64,000 nt of DNA from Odiellus spinosus (lineage: Eukaryota > Arthropoda > Arachnida > Opiliones > Phalangiidae): assembly GCA_963920705.1 (NCBI GenBank), contig OY987231.1:9549816-9613815 (forward strand), given 5' to 3'. The notes under the pieces are model-generated. The model saw nothing but the letters and a program-made list of their open reading frames with translations. It did no database searches and had not been told where the DNA came from. Shown here in pieces: positions 10,401 to 21,107 of the stretch. Position 1 is the stretch's first letter. The number at the start of each line of letters is the position of its first letter. Made by a program: the position numbers and the translations under genes.

Positions 10401-13400
10401 TCCAAATTTCTTAGAGTCCAATTTCATAATTAACCGCGAATTTTCGGGAAACTTATAGTTATAAATGATTAAAGGGAAACTTGGAGCTAAAAATGGAACA
10501 GCTTTTGAACTACGTCGGTCTATTATTTTAAATGTTAGGACATTAAAAGCGCTGCTGAAGGCTGAAACAATATGATTGGTCCGAATTAATGTACTTTGGA
10601 ATTTTACAAAGCTTTGTTTGAAAATTCTCGAATACGTTTTTTGTCATAGTAATTCCGAAAATAAATTCAAAAGCTGTTTGCCTTTTCCAAGTTTCCCTTT
10701 AAAAAATAACTTGTTTTTATATTCTTTAGTATGACATCATCAGACGGGGGGGGGGGGGGCGATCTGACGACCAGAACGTAGAGCATTAACAAGTTGTAGA
10801 TATAGGTCATATAACAAAGACAGGGCTCCCAGCCAAAAGTCCACAAAAATAATTGGTATTATAGGTTCAAAAATTATTTGTAAGTCTAAAATTACGTTAT
10901 ATTAGTTTTGCACGTTTAAAATAACATGCATTGGATTTCTTTTTACTTTCTCAGTGCAATTTAAGCAACATCCTAACAATATAGGATATAGGATAAATAT
11001 ACGATTTATAGATTTTATAGGATAACCTGGGAATTATAGATACTCTGGGAGCCCTGCAAAGACGAGCCATAGATCACCCGTGTTGCTCCACTTTCGTTCG
11101 TCAGTTCGTTCCTATTAAACCTCCGAAAAAACCTCTAATGGTATCATCTAGGGAGTGGATATAATAGTTTTGTCGTTGGACGTCGCTTCGTATGGCTACC
11201 TAAAATACTTCGTTAATACCGCTTGGTTAACCACCGCTGACACAATTATCGTCAGTAGAATTCCGGACAAATACGAAGCTAGCCTCGATAGCTTACAATG
11301 CCAATCAACGGTTAGTTAAAAAACTCTGGTTAAAATCCAGAGACGTGTCCCATCATGGCGCAAAATAGAGACTCCATAACGCGTATCTTGTGCATAGTGA
11401 ATATTATTTTGATTGGGGGGGGGGGGGTTGTTTTATTCTGATAGAGCTTTGGGTTTCGTTTTTGCTAAAATAAATGATCGAGGGGGTCGGACTCTTTCAT
11501 AACGGGATTTTAGGATTTTGAAGAGATTTTGTGATTTCAAAGATAATGGGAACAATTTTTGGATATCAATGTTAATTTCCCATCTTTTTTTGATTTCGAC
11601 CAAAAGGGTATACGCGGGATTTGGAAAGTATCCGAGCCCTCGTAAAAGACCAACTGAAAAACCCTTTGGTTAAATTGCTAACTAATAGTTGAATTAGAAG
11701 TAAGGATTTTTGTCTAAATTTGAAGTTGAATTTGGTTCAAGTTGTAGTTTGAAATATCAAGTTTGTTTGATGAAAATATTTTTTTTGCATATTTTATTTT
11801 TGTACTTTTTCCAGTTCACGCTTTAAGAATTATGCCCGCTTAGTCCAAACCGTCCCAAGTTAGCCCCCAGGAAAGCTCCATTTTCGCGAGGAGTACGTCC
11901 CATCCATGGTGACGAATGTTAGGGCTTAAAATATAGGGTTATAGCCTGGCTGGTCGAGAGTAGTCGTCGAGAGAGCGAGGCACACTGACGTGGGAATATT
12001 TTGGGTCTTTATTTAAAGTCTATTTCATCCTGGCAAAATCTTTACCTTTCAATCATTGCAGTATAAAGATAATTTTCATCAAAGTTGAAAGGTTTTTTTT
12101 AGGTTAAAGGTTAAAGTAGTTATTTCTATTGGAGTTGTTATTAATGTTCGAATTTAGAAGAACATTTTAGTTTTAAAGAGGGTGATGAAATTTTTTAGTT
12201 TTTAGGGTTAAAATTTGATAATGTTAAATAATAAATACTTCAAAATTTGTAGAGATAATTTACACAGAGAAAGCTTATGTTTTGCGCCCGTGGGTAACAA
12301 TGGTCTCTGGTTAATCCCGCGCAGTAATGATCGCGAGAAACTAATTATGTTTAATTAAATTACAGGTGCAATACCTAATGCTATCCGTAGTAATTAGTCT
12401 GGCTTTTTTGCTGACTCTCATATCGTTGGTATTTAAAAATTCCAAAATTGACGTCGTGCAAAAATCGAGATCATTTTGGCAATTATATTTTAATCAACTA
12501 TGGAACATTACACGTTCAATTCTGAGTCAAGGTGACGTGTCAACATTTTCTCTTAAAAAACCTAAATTATAAGTAATAAGATATTTTGAAATTGGTCGAA
12601 AACGGAAGAATAATAAGGTTTTTCTCATCCTAAAGAGTACCCTCAATAATCCTCGTAAATTATCTAAGAAAAAGGTCTCCCTCGACGGTGTTTATCTTTT
12701 TGGAAAGGCACACAAACACGCTATCGAAATGAGTGTAATGAGAGAAAAACCTCTTAGGATTAAACCACACAACTTAATTATGAAAAACTTAATAAAATTT
12801 ATAAAGTATATTACATAAATAACGAGGAGGTTTAATTAAATTTAAATAAATAATGAGGTTAAAATAGTGACGTCATCGGTAACGATGTAAAGTGATAATG
12901 AACCTGATATTTTTAATTCCCTTTCAAAAACCTAATGAAATTTAAATAAATAATGAGGTTAAAATAGTGACGTTATCGGTAACGATGTGAAGTGATAATG
13001 AACCTGGTATTTATAACTATGTTTTTTTGTTGTGGCGCGAAAGACTTTTGGGTTGTACTTAAAGGTAGAATGCAGTTCGACAAATGTACTTTTTCTTTTT
13101 TTTTGTTGCGAATGATTTAGGTTATTTTTTTTTATTATTTTATTTTATAATTTTTTTTTTTTTTTTTTTTTTTTTTTTGCGAATGACTGGATTATACTTT
13201 AGGATAATTAGAGGTCGGGGTTTGGACAAGATAATCCATAAATATTTGGTTAATCATTTACTTATGAATAATAATCTGTTAAATATTCACGATAACATTG
13301 AATTTTTCAAAGACTCGATCCCCGTGGATAATTTCAAATTATGAATAAACAAACGGATATTTTCTAGTACAAACGCCGACCTCTACTTTGGTTTAGTCCT

Positions 13401-16400
13401 AAGCATCTTTTTTTTTTTTTTTTTTCAATGGGTTTCAAAATTTGACGTTATCTTTTATTCGTTTCTATATAGGTGTATCCAGAATCCCGCGGTATTTGCC
13501 GGGCAGAATTATATGGGCTCATTGGTTAATATGTTTTCTAATCGCGAGGACATTTTTGACGTCATTTTTACAATCAAAATTATCCATTATCAAATACGAC
13601 ACGATCGACACCATCTCGGATCTTTTGGATAAAACCAAAAGTCGACCACTTCCGGTAATGATGAAAAACGTCAATGAACACGTGGCTTTAATCAAAAAGG
13701 TATACGTTCACACGTAAAGTAATATGGTTAAGGTAAAGAGATATTCGAGGAACTAAAGCGTGTAAAAAGCTTCAATGCTTACATGGTTAACGTCCATAGC
13801 ACCGCTCTTGCTGGAAATATTCACGTTAAAGTGGCTAAAGGTAGTAGTTTTTTATCAATATTAAGGAATTTTAAAGTAAATTACTACGTGAGCTACGCTG
13901 AGAAAGAGGCGCGTGCCTAACTAATCTCTCAATTATTTCTAGGATGTCAGACTCAGCTCTCCCCTTTGTTAGATGGCGCGCTTTTTCAAAATAACTTCAG
14001 GGTCATTCCATGGGAAATCGAACAGTCATGACACCATGGGTCAGCCGATTTTTTTGAAACTTTCAACATATGTTTAGAGACCCAAAATAATAGGTTATCC
14101 AAAGTATTGGCCAAATAATTTGATTAGATCGATTTTTACAGTGATTTGAAAAAAAGCCTGATTTTCGCTTTTTGCCGTTGCCTGTTTCGGTAGCTTTTCG
14201 GTAGCAAAGTTTTCAAAATTTCATCAAAAGAATTAAAAAAGGCTAACTACCTTTAAAAAAAATAATAATTTGCACGTATTTTTTTGTATACATTATATTA
14301 AATATATGCAAAAAACTAAAAAAACATTATTTTGATTTTTTTTTAAATAAACTCCTCTTAGGACCCAAATAAATATATCAATATTATTATATTCCGAAAG
14401 CCTTTGCCAAAAGCTATTGCAAAATGTCCATTTTCAAGAAATTCAAGTTGCACCTTTTTCACCGCGGGCCATAGAAGGGACCCCCCCCCCCGAAAAATAT
14501 TTTTTTGATTTTAGACGTAAATTATGGAAGATCTTTTCATCTTAGGTTTTCGAATTTTACACCATCGTGTTCGTCACTTCATTTTATATAAGGCGTTAAA
14601 TTTGCGAGTGTTTAGCTTAATTCAAAATTTAAATATTAAAACTTTTCTGAAAGCTACCGAAACAGGCAACGGCGAAAAGCGAAAATCAGGCTTTTTTTTC
14701 AAATAGCTGTAAAAGTCGATCTAATCAAAATATTTGGCCAATACTTTGGATAACCTATTATTTTGGGTCTCTAAACATATGTTGAAGGTTTCATAAAAAT
14801 CGGTTGAACCATGGTGTCATGACTGGTCGATTTCCCATGCAGTCATAAAAGGCGTATCTCTAAAAGACTCAAAAAAGCGCCGACTTAAAAGGTTCGCGGT
14901 TTTTAGGGTTTTAAAATAGGGACCATAATTTTCAAAATAGGAACCAAATATAGGGTCCAATTTTCAACGCTTATCTTTTAGGCCAGGTAGCTATACGTTC
15001 ACACCTGCCACTTTGTATCAGTTTTTAACCGGTTTGGAAAGGTTGAATTGAAAAACCTGGGGGTTAGAGGTAGCCCTCCTTTTTCAAAATATTATATTAC
15101 CCTCTTGAAAAGTTGAATTGAACATTCAAAACGGTTAAATGAACCATTTATAATTTCTCTATGCACTGTAAAAAATGAAGGTATATTTGGGGTCGTTTTA
15201 AACGCCTTAAAAGGTACTTTTAATGGAAAAACACCTTAAGGTATTTATTAGTACTACCGATGGCGCTAAAACAAACCCTAAGAATTTTTAAGGGTTCTTT
15301 TCAATACCATTAGGGTATTTTCGACTTCCGAAGGGTATTTTATGAGTAAAGAAGGTCTTTTTTAAAACCCCAAAAGGTATTATCGAACCAAGCTCGTGAA
15401 ATTACTTTCCTAAGCCTACTTTTGTCAAATTAGGCTTAACAATCGGAAAGCCCCGCGAAATGAAAACTACGCTGGAGATTTTATTCCAAAATCATTGTAA
15501 GTCTTATTAAACATATTGTTGATATTAATGTTTTATTGGGATCTTAATTGGAGAAAAGTAAAATATCTAATGTCATTAATAGAAGGTAAACTAAAACAAG
15601 CGCCGCAAGGTTTAAATTGTATTTTTGGTGATTCAAATGTTAACGCTCGGGAGACTAGAACCCAGCGAATTATCTGTAGCAACCTTGACGAGAGAATAAC
15701 GCTTGGTGCCGCGTCACTTTTTGGCGGAGGTGATATCTATCTCTGAGTGAGTAACAAACGAGTGGAAGCTTGTACCAAGGCTTGTACCTAGCGCACAATA
15801 AGCGGTAAGCGCGTTAGAACGGGAAAACGGGCAGTCTCTTTCACCTCCTTCGTTTAAGTATTCTCTCTGTTCTCTTCATAGTAGAGACGCGACGCGACCG
15901 AGCCATCAATTTAGGCGCACACTTAACTTGTATTTAACTCTTTGAAATCGAAGGTTGCTGAAACGCAGATTGAAAGGTAGGCATATCTATTAATTTATAT
16001 ATGTTATAAATCTTCATGATTTTCCAAATTTCAAGTTTCAAGTGGGAAACATATGCAATAATTCCTTCACGAGTATGTTAGCTGCTTAGCATAATCCTAT
16101 CAAGCTTAAGCCTTTGCTAGTTATTTCAACTTGAAGAAGGAGTGAAGGACTCTTATTTTTTCAGGAACAAACTGAATGTGATTCTGATATAACAGAAAAG
16201 GGAAAGTTTATTCTGCCGATCACTGTCCTAAAAGATAGAATAACATGGTATGGAGAAGGTTTTTAACAACCATTAGGTACGGTTTAAACATGATTTAAGT
16301 GGATAAACAGGTATCCTGAGATGACAACATAAGACACACCTCAGGGTGGATCAGTAATTGCCCCACACTCTAACCAACTGAGCTACCAAGGCCTACACAT

Positions 16401-19400
16401 GAGTCTATTAATGGCAGAACAGGGCAAGAACCGACCTGTGGTTCCGACATGTAAAAGCAAGGATCGAATGGAGGAGGCTTTTAACAACCGTTGTTGTATT
16501 ATACAGAGCAGTGGAGTGAAGAATTTTTCTTTATCAGGCTTACCGCAAAGGGACGATTGGGTAGAAAGTGTTGACTGAAAATCACAACGAAAAAATAACG
16601 CCACTGGTTTGAAATTATAACTGACACTGGCTGCCAGCGATAGAAAATGCTTTGGCGAACAGAATTTTAGACAGAATATTTTAGTTCACGTGACAATCGA
16701 ACAATGATGAAGAAGTTTAATTTAATTATGATAAAATCGATTAACACAGTTTAAACGCTTAATTCTATTTTAATAATTATAATTTAAATATAATCAAGAA
16801 TAAATCTAATCGATGAAGCTAATCCTAATCTTAATTAAAATTAATCACAATTTTACCAATAAAAGTGATTAAATTTATTTAAAGCTTTATGACTGATTGA
16901 AATTTATTGATTATAGAATCAAATTAACTATGATTAGACCAATTATAATTAAAATGGATTTTTCATGGATTATTAATACTAGATCAGAATTTAATAATTA
17001 CTGGATTAATTTCTCTTATTAATGATTCGTATTAAATAATTAATAATTCGTATTAAATAATTAATAATTCGTATTAAATAATTAATAATTCGTATTAAAT
17101 AATTAATAATTCGTATTAAATAATTAATAATTCGTATTAAATAATTAATAATTCGTATTAAATAATTAATAATTCGTATTAAATAATTAATAATTCGTAT
17201 TAAATAATTAATAATTCGTATTAAATAATTAATAATTCGTATTAAATAATTAATAATTCGTATTAAATAATTAATAATTCGTATTAAATAATTAATAATT
17301 CGTATTAAATAATTAATTCGTATTAAATAATTAATTCGTATTAAATAATTAATTCGTATTAAATAATTAATTCGTATTAAATATTTAATTCGTATTAAAT
17401 AATTAATTCGTATTAAATATTTAATTCGTATTAAATATTTAATTCGTATTAAATATTTAATTCGTATTAAATATTTAATTCGTATTAAATATTTAATTCG
17501 TATTAAATATTTAATACGTATTAAATATTTAATTCGTATTAAATATTTAATACGTATTAAATATTTAATTCGTATTAAATATTTAATTCGTATTAAATAT
17601 TTAATTCGTATTAAATATTTAATTCGTATTAAATATTTAATTCGTATTAAATATTTAATTCGTATTAAATATTTAATTCGTATTAAATATTTAATTCGTA
17701 TTAAATATTTAATTCGTATTAAATATTTAATTCGTATTAAATATTTAATTCGTATTAAATATTTAATTCGTATTAAATATTTAATTCGTATTAAATATTT
17801 AATTCGTATTAAATATTTAATTCGTATTAAATATTTAATTCGTATTAAATATTTAATTCGTATTAAATATTTAATTCGTATTAAATATTTAATTCGTATT
17901 AAGTATTTAATTCGTATTAAATATTTAATTCGTATTAAATATTTAATTCGTATTAAATATTTAATTCGTATTAAATATTTAATTCGTATTAAATATTTAA
18001 TTCGTATTAAATATTTAATTCGTATTAAATATTTAATTCGTATTAAATATTTAATTCGTATTAAATATTTAATTCGTATTAAATATTTAATTCGTATTAA
18101 ATATTTAATTCGTATTAAATATTTAATTCGTATTAAATATTTAATTCGTATTAAATATTTAATTCATAATTAGTAATATTTAATTCATATTTAGTAATAT
18201 TTAATTCATATTTAGTAATATTTAATTCATAATTAGTAATATTTAATTCATATTTAGTAATATTTAATTCATATTTAGTAATAAATAATTCATAGTAATA
18301 TTATATAATTCATAATTCACAATTAGTATTTAATGGTTTATTATTAGTAATTAAAGACTCATTATTAGTATTTAATGACTCATTATTAGTATTTAAAAAT
18401 AATAAACTTGTTGTAAAAGGCCTTTTTGGAACCCATCTTTGTGGTAAATACTAAACCCACAAATTTGTGATTAAAACTAACAAATTCATAAAAATGTGAT
18501 AAAAACTAACATATTCATATATTTGTGATAAAATTCCATTTCTCAAAATCCATAAAACCCATCTTTCTCAAATGCATAAACGTCTTATAAAAAGCTTTCT
18601 TTTCCAAACTAATGAACTTCTTTTAAAAACCAAAATCATAAACTTGTTATAAACCTCTTTTCCAACCCATAACTTTGTACTAAAATTAAAGTTAACAAAC
18701 TTGTAACCTCGTGAAAAACCAATTTCTCAAAGTGCATGAAACCATAATACAAATCTGGATTTATTTTGATGTATGATAACCCATTATTTTGTACAAATAA
18801 ATCTTCCAGGTTTGCTACTATTTAAATAATGAAAGAAGTATCTTTTATTTTCCCGAAAAATACCTTATATGGTGCCAATTAGTACCTCTAATGGCCGAAA
18901 AGGTATTTTTTCACACCCCAAAGCGAAATTTTGAAGTCTGGATAAATACCTTATATGGTGCCAATTAGTACCTCTAATGGCCGAAAAGGTATTATTTCGT
19001 ACCCCTAAAGCGAAGTTTTGAAGTCTGGATAAATACCTTATATGGTGCCAATTAGTACCTCTAATGGCCGAAAAGGTATTATTTCGTACCCCTAAAGCGA
19101 AGTTTTGAAGTCTGGATAAATACCTTATATGGTGCCAATTAGTACCTCTAATGGCCGAAAAGGTATTATTTCGTACCCCTAAAGCGAAGTTTTGAAGTCT
19201 GGATAAATACCATATATGGTACCAATTAGTACCCCTAATGACCCAAAAGGTCTTTTTTCGAACCCCAATAGTATTTTTTTGAAGTCTGAAAAAATACCAT
19301 ATATGGTGCTAAATAGTACCCCAAAGGTCTTCATTAATACCCTTAATAGAAGGTATTTTATAATACCCCTAAAGTAGGGTATTAATAAGTACCTAAAAGG

Positions 19401-21107
19401 GTGCGCCTGGGGTGGCAAGCAGAAATACCTTTAAAGGTATTTATCCGACCCTTTATTTTTTACAGTGTGATCATGAGGAGTGCTTTTAAATGATTCGTGG
19501 ATTACGTAACGTTACAGGCCTTATCCGACCCGTTGTCCAAGCAATTATTATCGAAAATGGAAGAAAATTTAATGTCCCTAATTCAAGTCGAAGCAATGAT
19601 TGAAGAAAGCTTTTTTAAGGATCTAAGCGACGGCAAGAAATCTTTGATTATCCAGCGAATATTTTGGATAGTGGCTTTTAATTTTCTTGATAAAAATAAA
19701 AATGATGTATACCAATACGGCCACGCCTCGTTTAGTTCCGGGATACTTTCCGGATTGTTCAACCGAAGTTTCCCACGAAATTCTCAAGAAAAAGTTAATA
19801 TTTTGTAAGTACTTAGTTTACTTACGTATCTTTGACTACATATAGTCCTCGAGATACCTATATATAGCGAGAGTTGGGAAAAGACAAGCCCACTGACGTC
19901 AAAAGCCACTACTATAGTGATGCCTGATGGGCTCGCCCATATTATTTCAGTACCCAACCGGAAGGGGTGTGCTCTTTTCGCTTATAAGTAGCTATAAGTA
20001 GTATAAAAGGTCTATCAATACATTCCATAAAAGTAAACCACGTCCCGTAGCTCAATACTATCAGCAAAGGTCCGGGTAAATGTACCGGCAGATTCTGATT
20101 CTAAACACTCTAGCGGCCGCAGTCGCCGTGTAGATATTGAAATCGGAAGCGCCACTCTTTGGAGAAATTTCGGAATTGAGAGGGAACCAAGCGCAGCTCG
20201 CCTAAATTCCGTTTCTCTCTCCAGACTCAAAATATCGTGGAAGAGTCAAAATCACTCGAGCCAGACAGGGTTGATGACTTTTTTGGCTAGTTTTAAGTGA
20301 TATGGGCTAGTACGTTTACCTGGCCCTTTGCTGATAGTATTAACTACGTGGCGTTGTTTACTTTTATGGAATGAAGTGATAGACTTTTGGTAGTGTCCAA
20401 AGAACACTCGTTCCGGAAGCGGAAGTAAAAGTAAACCACCTGACGTTTGTTTAGGGTAAAATCACGGGATTTGACCACACAGCACCACTAGTATTGGGTG
20501 GGTGACGTCCGGAGACGTGTATTTTAGGAACTCGGTCTTGGGTAAAACCACCAGCGTGCTGGTTGATTTCTCGTTAACTAATACTTTCGGAAAAGTTGAT
20601 AACTATGCCTACTCCTGATAAATAATAAGATCCAGTATTTCTTCAAATTGATACGTTGAAAAGATTGGTATTTAATGTTATTCTTCCGCTTTTCAAATCC
20701 GTGTAGATACTTTCCCCCAACACTTCTCGTATAATTTGGGCTTACCCTAAATCGGTTTATGGAATAATGTACTTTTAAACATTTTTAGTTTTATTTTATT
20801 AGTTTTCGACGTTCTATTGCATTTTATTACTATTTCTTTTTTGACTTTTGATGATCTAATTATCTTTTACAGATTGCTTAATTTCGCGGAAGGCCACGGT
20901 TTACATGGTTTCTTAAGGTATGATGAATATTTGATGGATAAAGCCACTTGGCATCCCGATATCGACGAGGGCTTCGACCCAATGTCCATCAAAGATATAT
21001 ACATTTATTTTTCAATGGCATTAATTTCTCTTTCTATACATTTGGTCGTTCTTGTGGCGGAAATAATGATTTACACTATTAAAGTTAAATCGAGAGTAGG
21101 TACTTAA
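7330..21107 (+). CDS. Divergent ionotropic receptor (IR-type chemoreceptor), gene 2
   Basis: Eight exons join in phase: 7330-7407, 8800-8879, 10241-10307, 11152-11310, 12366-12531, 13473-13699, 19518-19804 and 20873-21107 (1299 nt, 432 aa plus stop). Architecture matches gene 1. S1 covers residues 1-128, opening with YEGKQLIIGVVE, which resembles the first beta strand of iGluR/IR ligand-binding domains. TM1 and the pore loop cover 129-184, and TM2 and S2 cover 185-365. The GFDPMS motif and last TM are near 390-417, with a somewhat longer basic tail. No signal peptide is seen at 7330, so another 5' exon may exist. Compared with gene 1 the introns are expanded, especially 13700-19517 (5.8 kb against 449 bp). 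All frames are intact, so the gene looks functional despite the repeats. The canonical S1 Arg is absent here too. A possible AATAAA is at 21537. Confidence 0.85.
7575..7722. mobile_element. Partial MITE family C
   Basis: One terminal repeat (TCTATCACTTTATTCCATAA then the GCCCCGTAG word) plus the adjacent interior to TTTGGACCCC. It is truncated at a C homopolymer at about 7729-7740. Confidence 0.7.
8111..8522. mobile_element. MITE family C, near full length
   Basis: About 410 bp with inverted ends (CTACGTAGCTTAATACTATT and TAGTATTAAGCTACGGGGCG, running out to AAGTGATAGACTTTAT). The interior is reversed relative to the copies at 20005 and 26889. It lies in the first intron of IR gene 2. Confidence 0.8.
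8531..8589. repeat. Near-perfect hairpin
   Basis: GATTACGTAACTGACTACG pairs with TGTAGTCAGTTACGTAATC around a loop of about 21 bases. It is immediately next to the family C element and could be a very short MITE. Confidence 0.7.
8800..8879 (+). CDS. IR gene 2 exon: early S1 helix
   Basis: Acceptor ATTAAAG|GAA, donor CTTG|GTAAGT, 80 nt as in gene 1. A Leu-rich helix is followed by an N-N-T-C motif, with the Cys codon split across the intron. Confidence 0.78.
8950..9060 (-). mobile_element. Degenerate tRNA-derived SINE fragment
   Basis: On the reverse strand GTTCAAACCCACCCCGAGG looks like a tRNA B box. It is followed by a tail (TGTCATATTTTCATCTCGGA) similar to the element at 16255-16396. Confidence 0.4.
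9600..9980. mobile_element. Fold-back-like element with inverted arrays of ~15-bp degenerate repeats
   Basis: The left arm (about 9605-9722) is a degenerate array with consensus near GCGCAGTTTTCCATTT and period 14-16. The right arm (about 9848-9965) has the complement (AAATGGAAAACTGCGC). The core holds two direct copies of about 58 bp, each with GGTTAGGTTAGTTAATCAC followed by CGAACTAGCCTGTCCCTCTT. The same core type is found at 55935-56000 inside arms with another motif. There is no significant ORF. The architecture resembles Drosophila fold-back (FB) elements by analogy only. Confidence 0.65.
10241..10307 (+). CDS. IR gene 2 exon: S1 segment
   Basis: Strong acceptor TTTCTTTCAG, donor CCA|GTAAGA. 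It encodes FEVIDIKEYF...NLYIP, aligned without gaps to gene 1. Confidence 0.83.
10469..10702. mobile_element. MITE family A copy
   Basis: Inverted repeat from AAAGGGAAACTTGGAGCT to CCAAGTTTCCCTTTAA, 234 bp, lying between two S1 exons of IR gene 2. The left arm lacks the ATTTTCGGAATCACC word kept in other copies. Confidence 0.75.
11152..11310 (+). CDS. IR gene 2 exon: end of S1
   Basis: 159 nt, acceptor CATCTAG|GGA, donor ACG|GTTAGT as in gene 1. It carries the same YGYLKY and PDKYEASLDSLQCQ words. A family-F-like or AT-rich intron precedes it. Confidence 0.85.
12366..12531 (+). CDS. IR gene 2 exon: TM1 and pore loop
   Basis: 166 nt, acceptor ATTACAG|GTG, donor CAAG|GTGACG. It encodes TM1, then SFWQLYF...LWNITRS and the terminal Ser-Gln-Gly of the pore loop. 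Confidence 0.88.
12838..13012. repeat. 100-bp tandem duplication
   Basis: The segment starting AAATTTAAATAAATAATGAG recurs 100 bases later with few changes, including the GTGACGTCATCGGTAACG word (GTTATC in the second copy). The second copy is truncated. Confidence 0.8.
13209..13385. mobile_element. hAT-like MITE related to 24986-25165
   Basis: Ends TAGAGGTCGGGGTTTGGAC and the complement of TAGAGGTCGGCGTTTGTAC. Similar size and ends to the copy at 24986. No clear target duplication is visible. A 28-base T run (13151-13178) lies just upstream. Confidence 0.6.
13473..13699 (+). CDS. IR gene 2 exon: TM2 and start of S2
   Basis: 227 nt, acceptor CTATATAG|GTG, donor AAG|GTATAC. Nearly identical to the gene 1 exon. 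About 45 bases of upstream intron, including the TCAAAATTTGAC word, are conserved as well. Confidence 0.9.
14000..14845. mobile_element. Family G element with ~195-bp terminal inverted repeats
   Basis: The left arm starts near TTCCATGGGAAATCGA and ends near CGGTAGCTTTT. The right arm mirrors it from AAAAGCTACCGAAACAGGC to TCGATTTCCCATG. The arms include words such as GGTTATCCAAAGTATTGGCC. The interior is AT-rich and non-coding; a C homopolymer lies near 14480. It lies in the expanded intron of IR gene 2. Confidence 0.8.
16255..16396 (-). mobile_element. tRNA-derived SINE
   Basis: On the reverse strand GGCCTTGGTAGCTCAGTTGG then TTAGAGTG matches a tRNA 5' half with an RNA polymerase III A box. 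The T-arm/B-box region is degenerate (GATCCACCCTGAGG). The body continues to about 16255. It cannot fold as a functional tRNA. Confidence 0.6.
17028..18164. repeat. AT minisatellite: 13 x 21 bp followed by 48 x 18 bp
   Basis: From 17028 to 17300 there are 13 units of CGTATTAAATAATTAATAATT. From 17301 there are exactly 48 units of an 18-mer: four CGTATTAAATAATTAATT, one with ATATTTAATT, one back to the first form, then CGTATTAAATATTTAATT almost without change to 18164. The 18-mer equals the 21-mer minus one AAT. A few units have TTAATACG for TTAATTCG near 17514 and 17550. Confidence 0.95.
18165..18420. repeat. Degenerate AT-rich extension of the minisatellite
   Basis: Six or more units of about 21 bases of the form TTCATA(A/T)TTAGTAATATTTAA, then TTATTAGTA/TTTAATGACTCA words. 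It looks like an older, decayed relative of the neighbouring array. Confidence 0.7.
18861..19380. repeat. 87-bp tandem satellite, about six units
   Basis: Unit starts TACC(T/A)TATATGGTGCCAATT and ends TTTTGAAGTCTGGATAAA. Starts fall at 18861, 18947, 19034, 19121, 19208 and 19295. Middle units are almost identical and the last two are diverged, typical of unequal crossover with decayed edges. Confidence 0.9.
19518..19804 (+). CDS. IR gene 2 exon: S2 ligand-binding half
   Basis: 287 nt, acceptor GTTACAG|GCC, donor TTTT|GTAAGT. It starts only about 50 bp after the end of the 4.3-kb insertion. The frame is intact and the YQYGHA and NRSFPR words are kept; the middle is strongly diverged from gene 1. 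Confidence 0.88.
20005..20396. mobile_element. MITE family C, full length
   Basis: About 390 bp with inverted ends (GTCCCGTAGCTCAATACTAT and GATAGTATTAACTACGTGGC, closing with ATGAAGTGATAGACTTTT). The interior contains CTCTAGCGGCCGCAGTCGCC. It lies in the last intron of IR gene 2; gene 1 has a partial copy in its own last intron. Confidence 0.85.
20873..21107 (+). CDS. IR gene 2 terminal exon: last TM and stop
   Basis: Acceptor TTTTACAG|ATT. LLNFAEGHGLHGF and GFDPMSIKDIYIYF are conserved, and the last membrane helix is followed by a tail longer than in gene 1 that ends in TAA. Confidence 0.9.

Larger units (their letters stand above)
15164..19467. mobile_element. 4.3-kb intronic insertion with CACTGTAAAAAAT-type ends
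   Basis: The left end CACTGTAAAAAATGAAGG pairs with the right end CCCTTTATTTTTTACAGTG. Subterminal regions at both ends (15178-15400 and 18861-19440) are built from degenerate AGGGTATT/AATACC(C)TT words. Inside are a tRNA-SINE (16255-16396), the AT minisatellite (17028-18164) and the 87-bp satellite. No transposase was recognised and no clear target duplication was seen. The right end lies about 50 bp upstream of the S2 exon acceptor of IR gene 2; gene 1 has no such insertion. Confidence 0.6.

Noticed and set aside
13084..13344. 86-aa Phe-rich ORF
   Set aside because: Starts in a T homopolymer and runs into the hAT-like MITE at 13209.
16340..16396. Functional tRNA gene on the reverse strand
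   Set aside because: The D-arm/A-box matches but no complete anticodon and T-arm cloverleaf can be formed; it is a SINE head.
17028..18164. CRISPR-like regular repeats
   Set aside because: Units are contiguous with no unique spacers, and the genome is eukaryotic; this is a minisatellite. The same applies to the 17-mer and 23-mer arrays.
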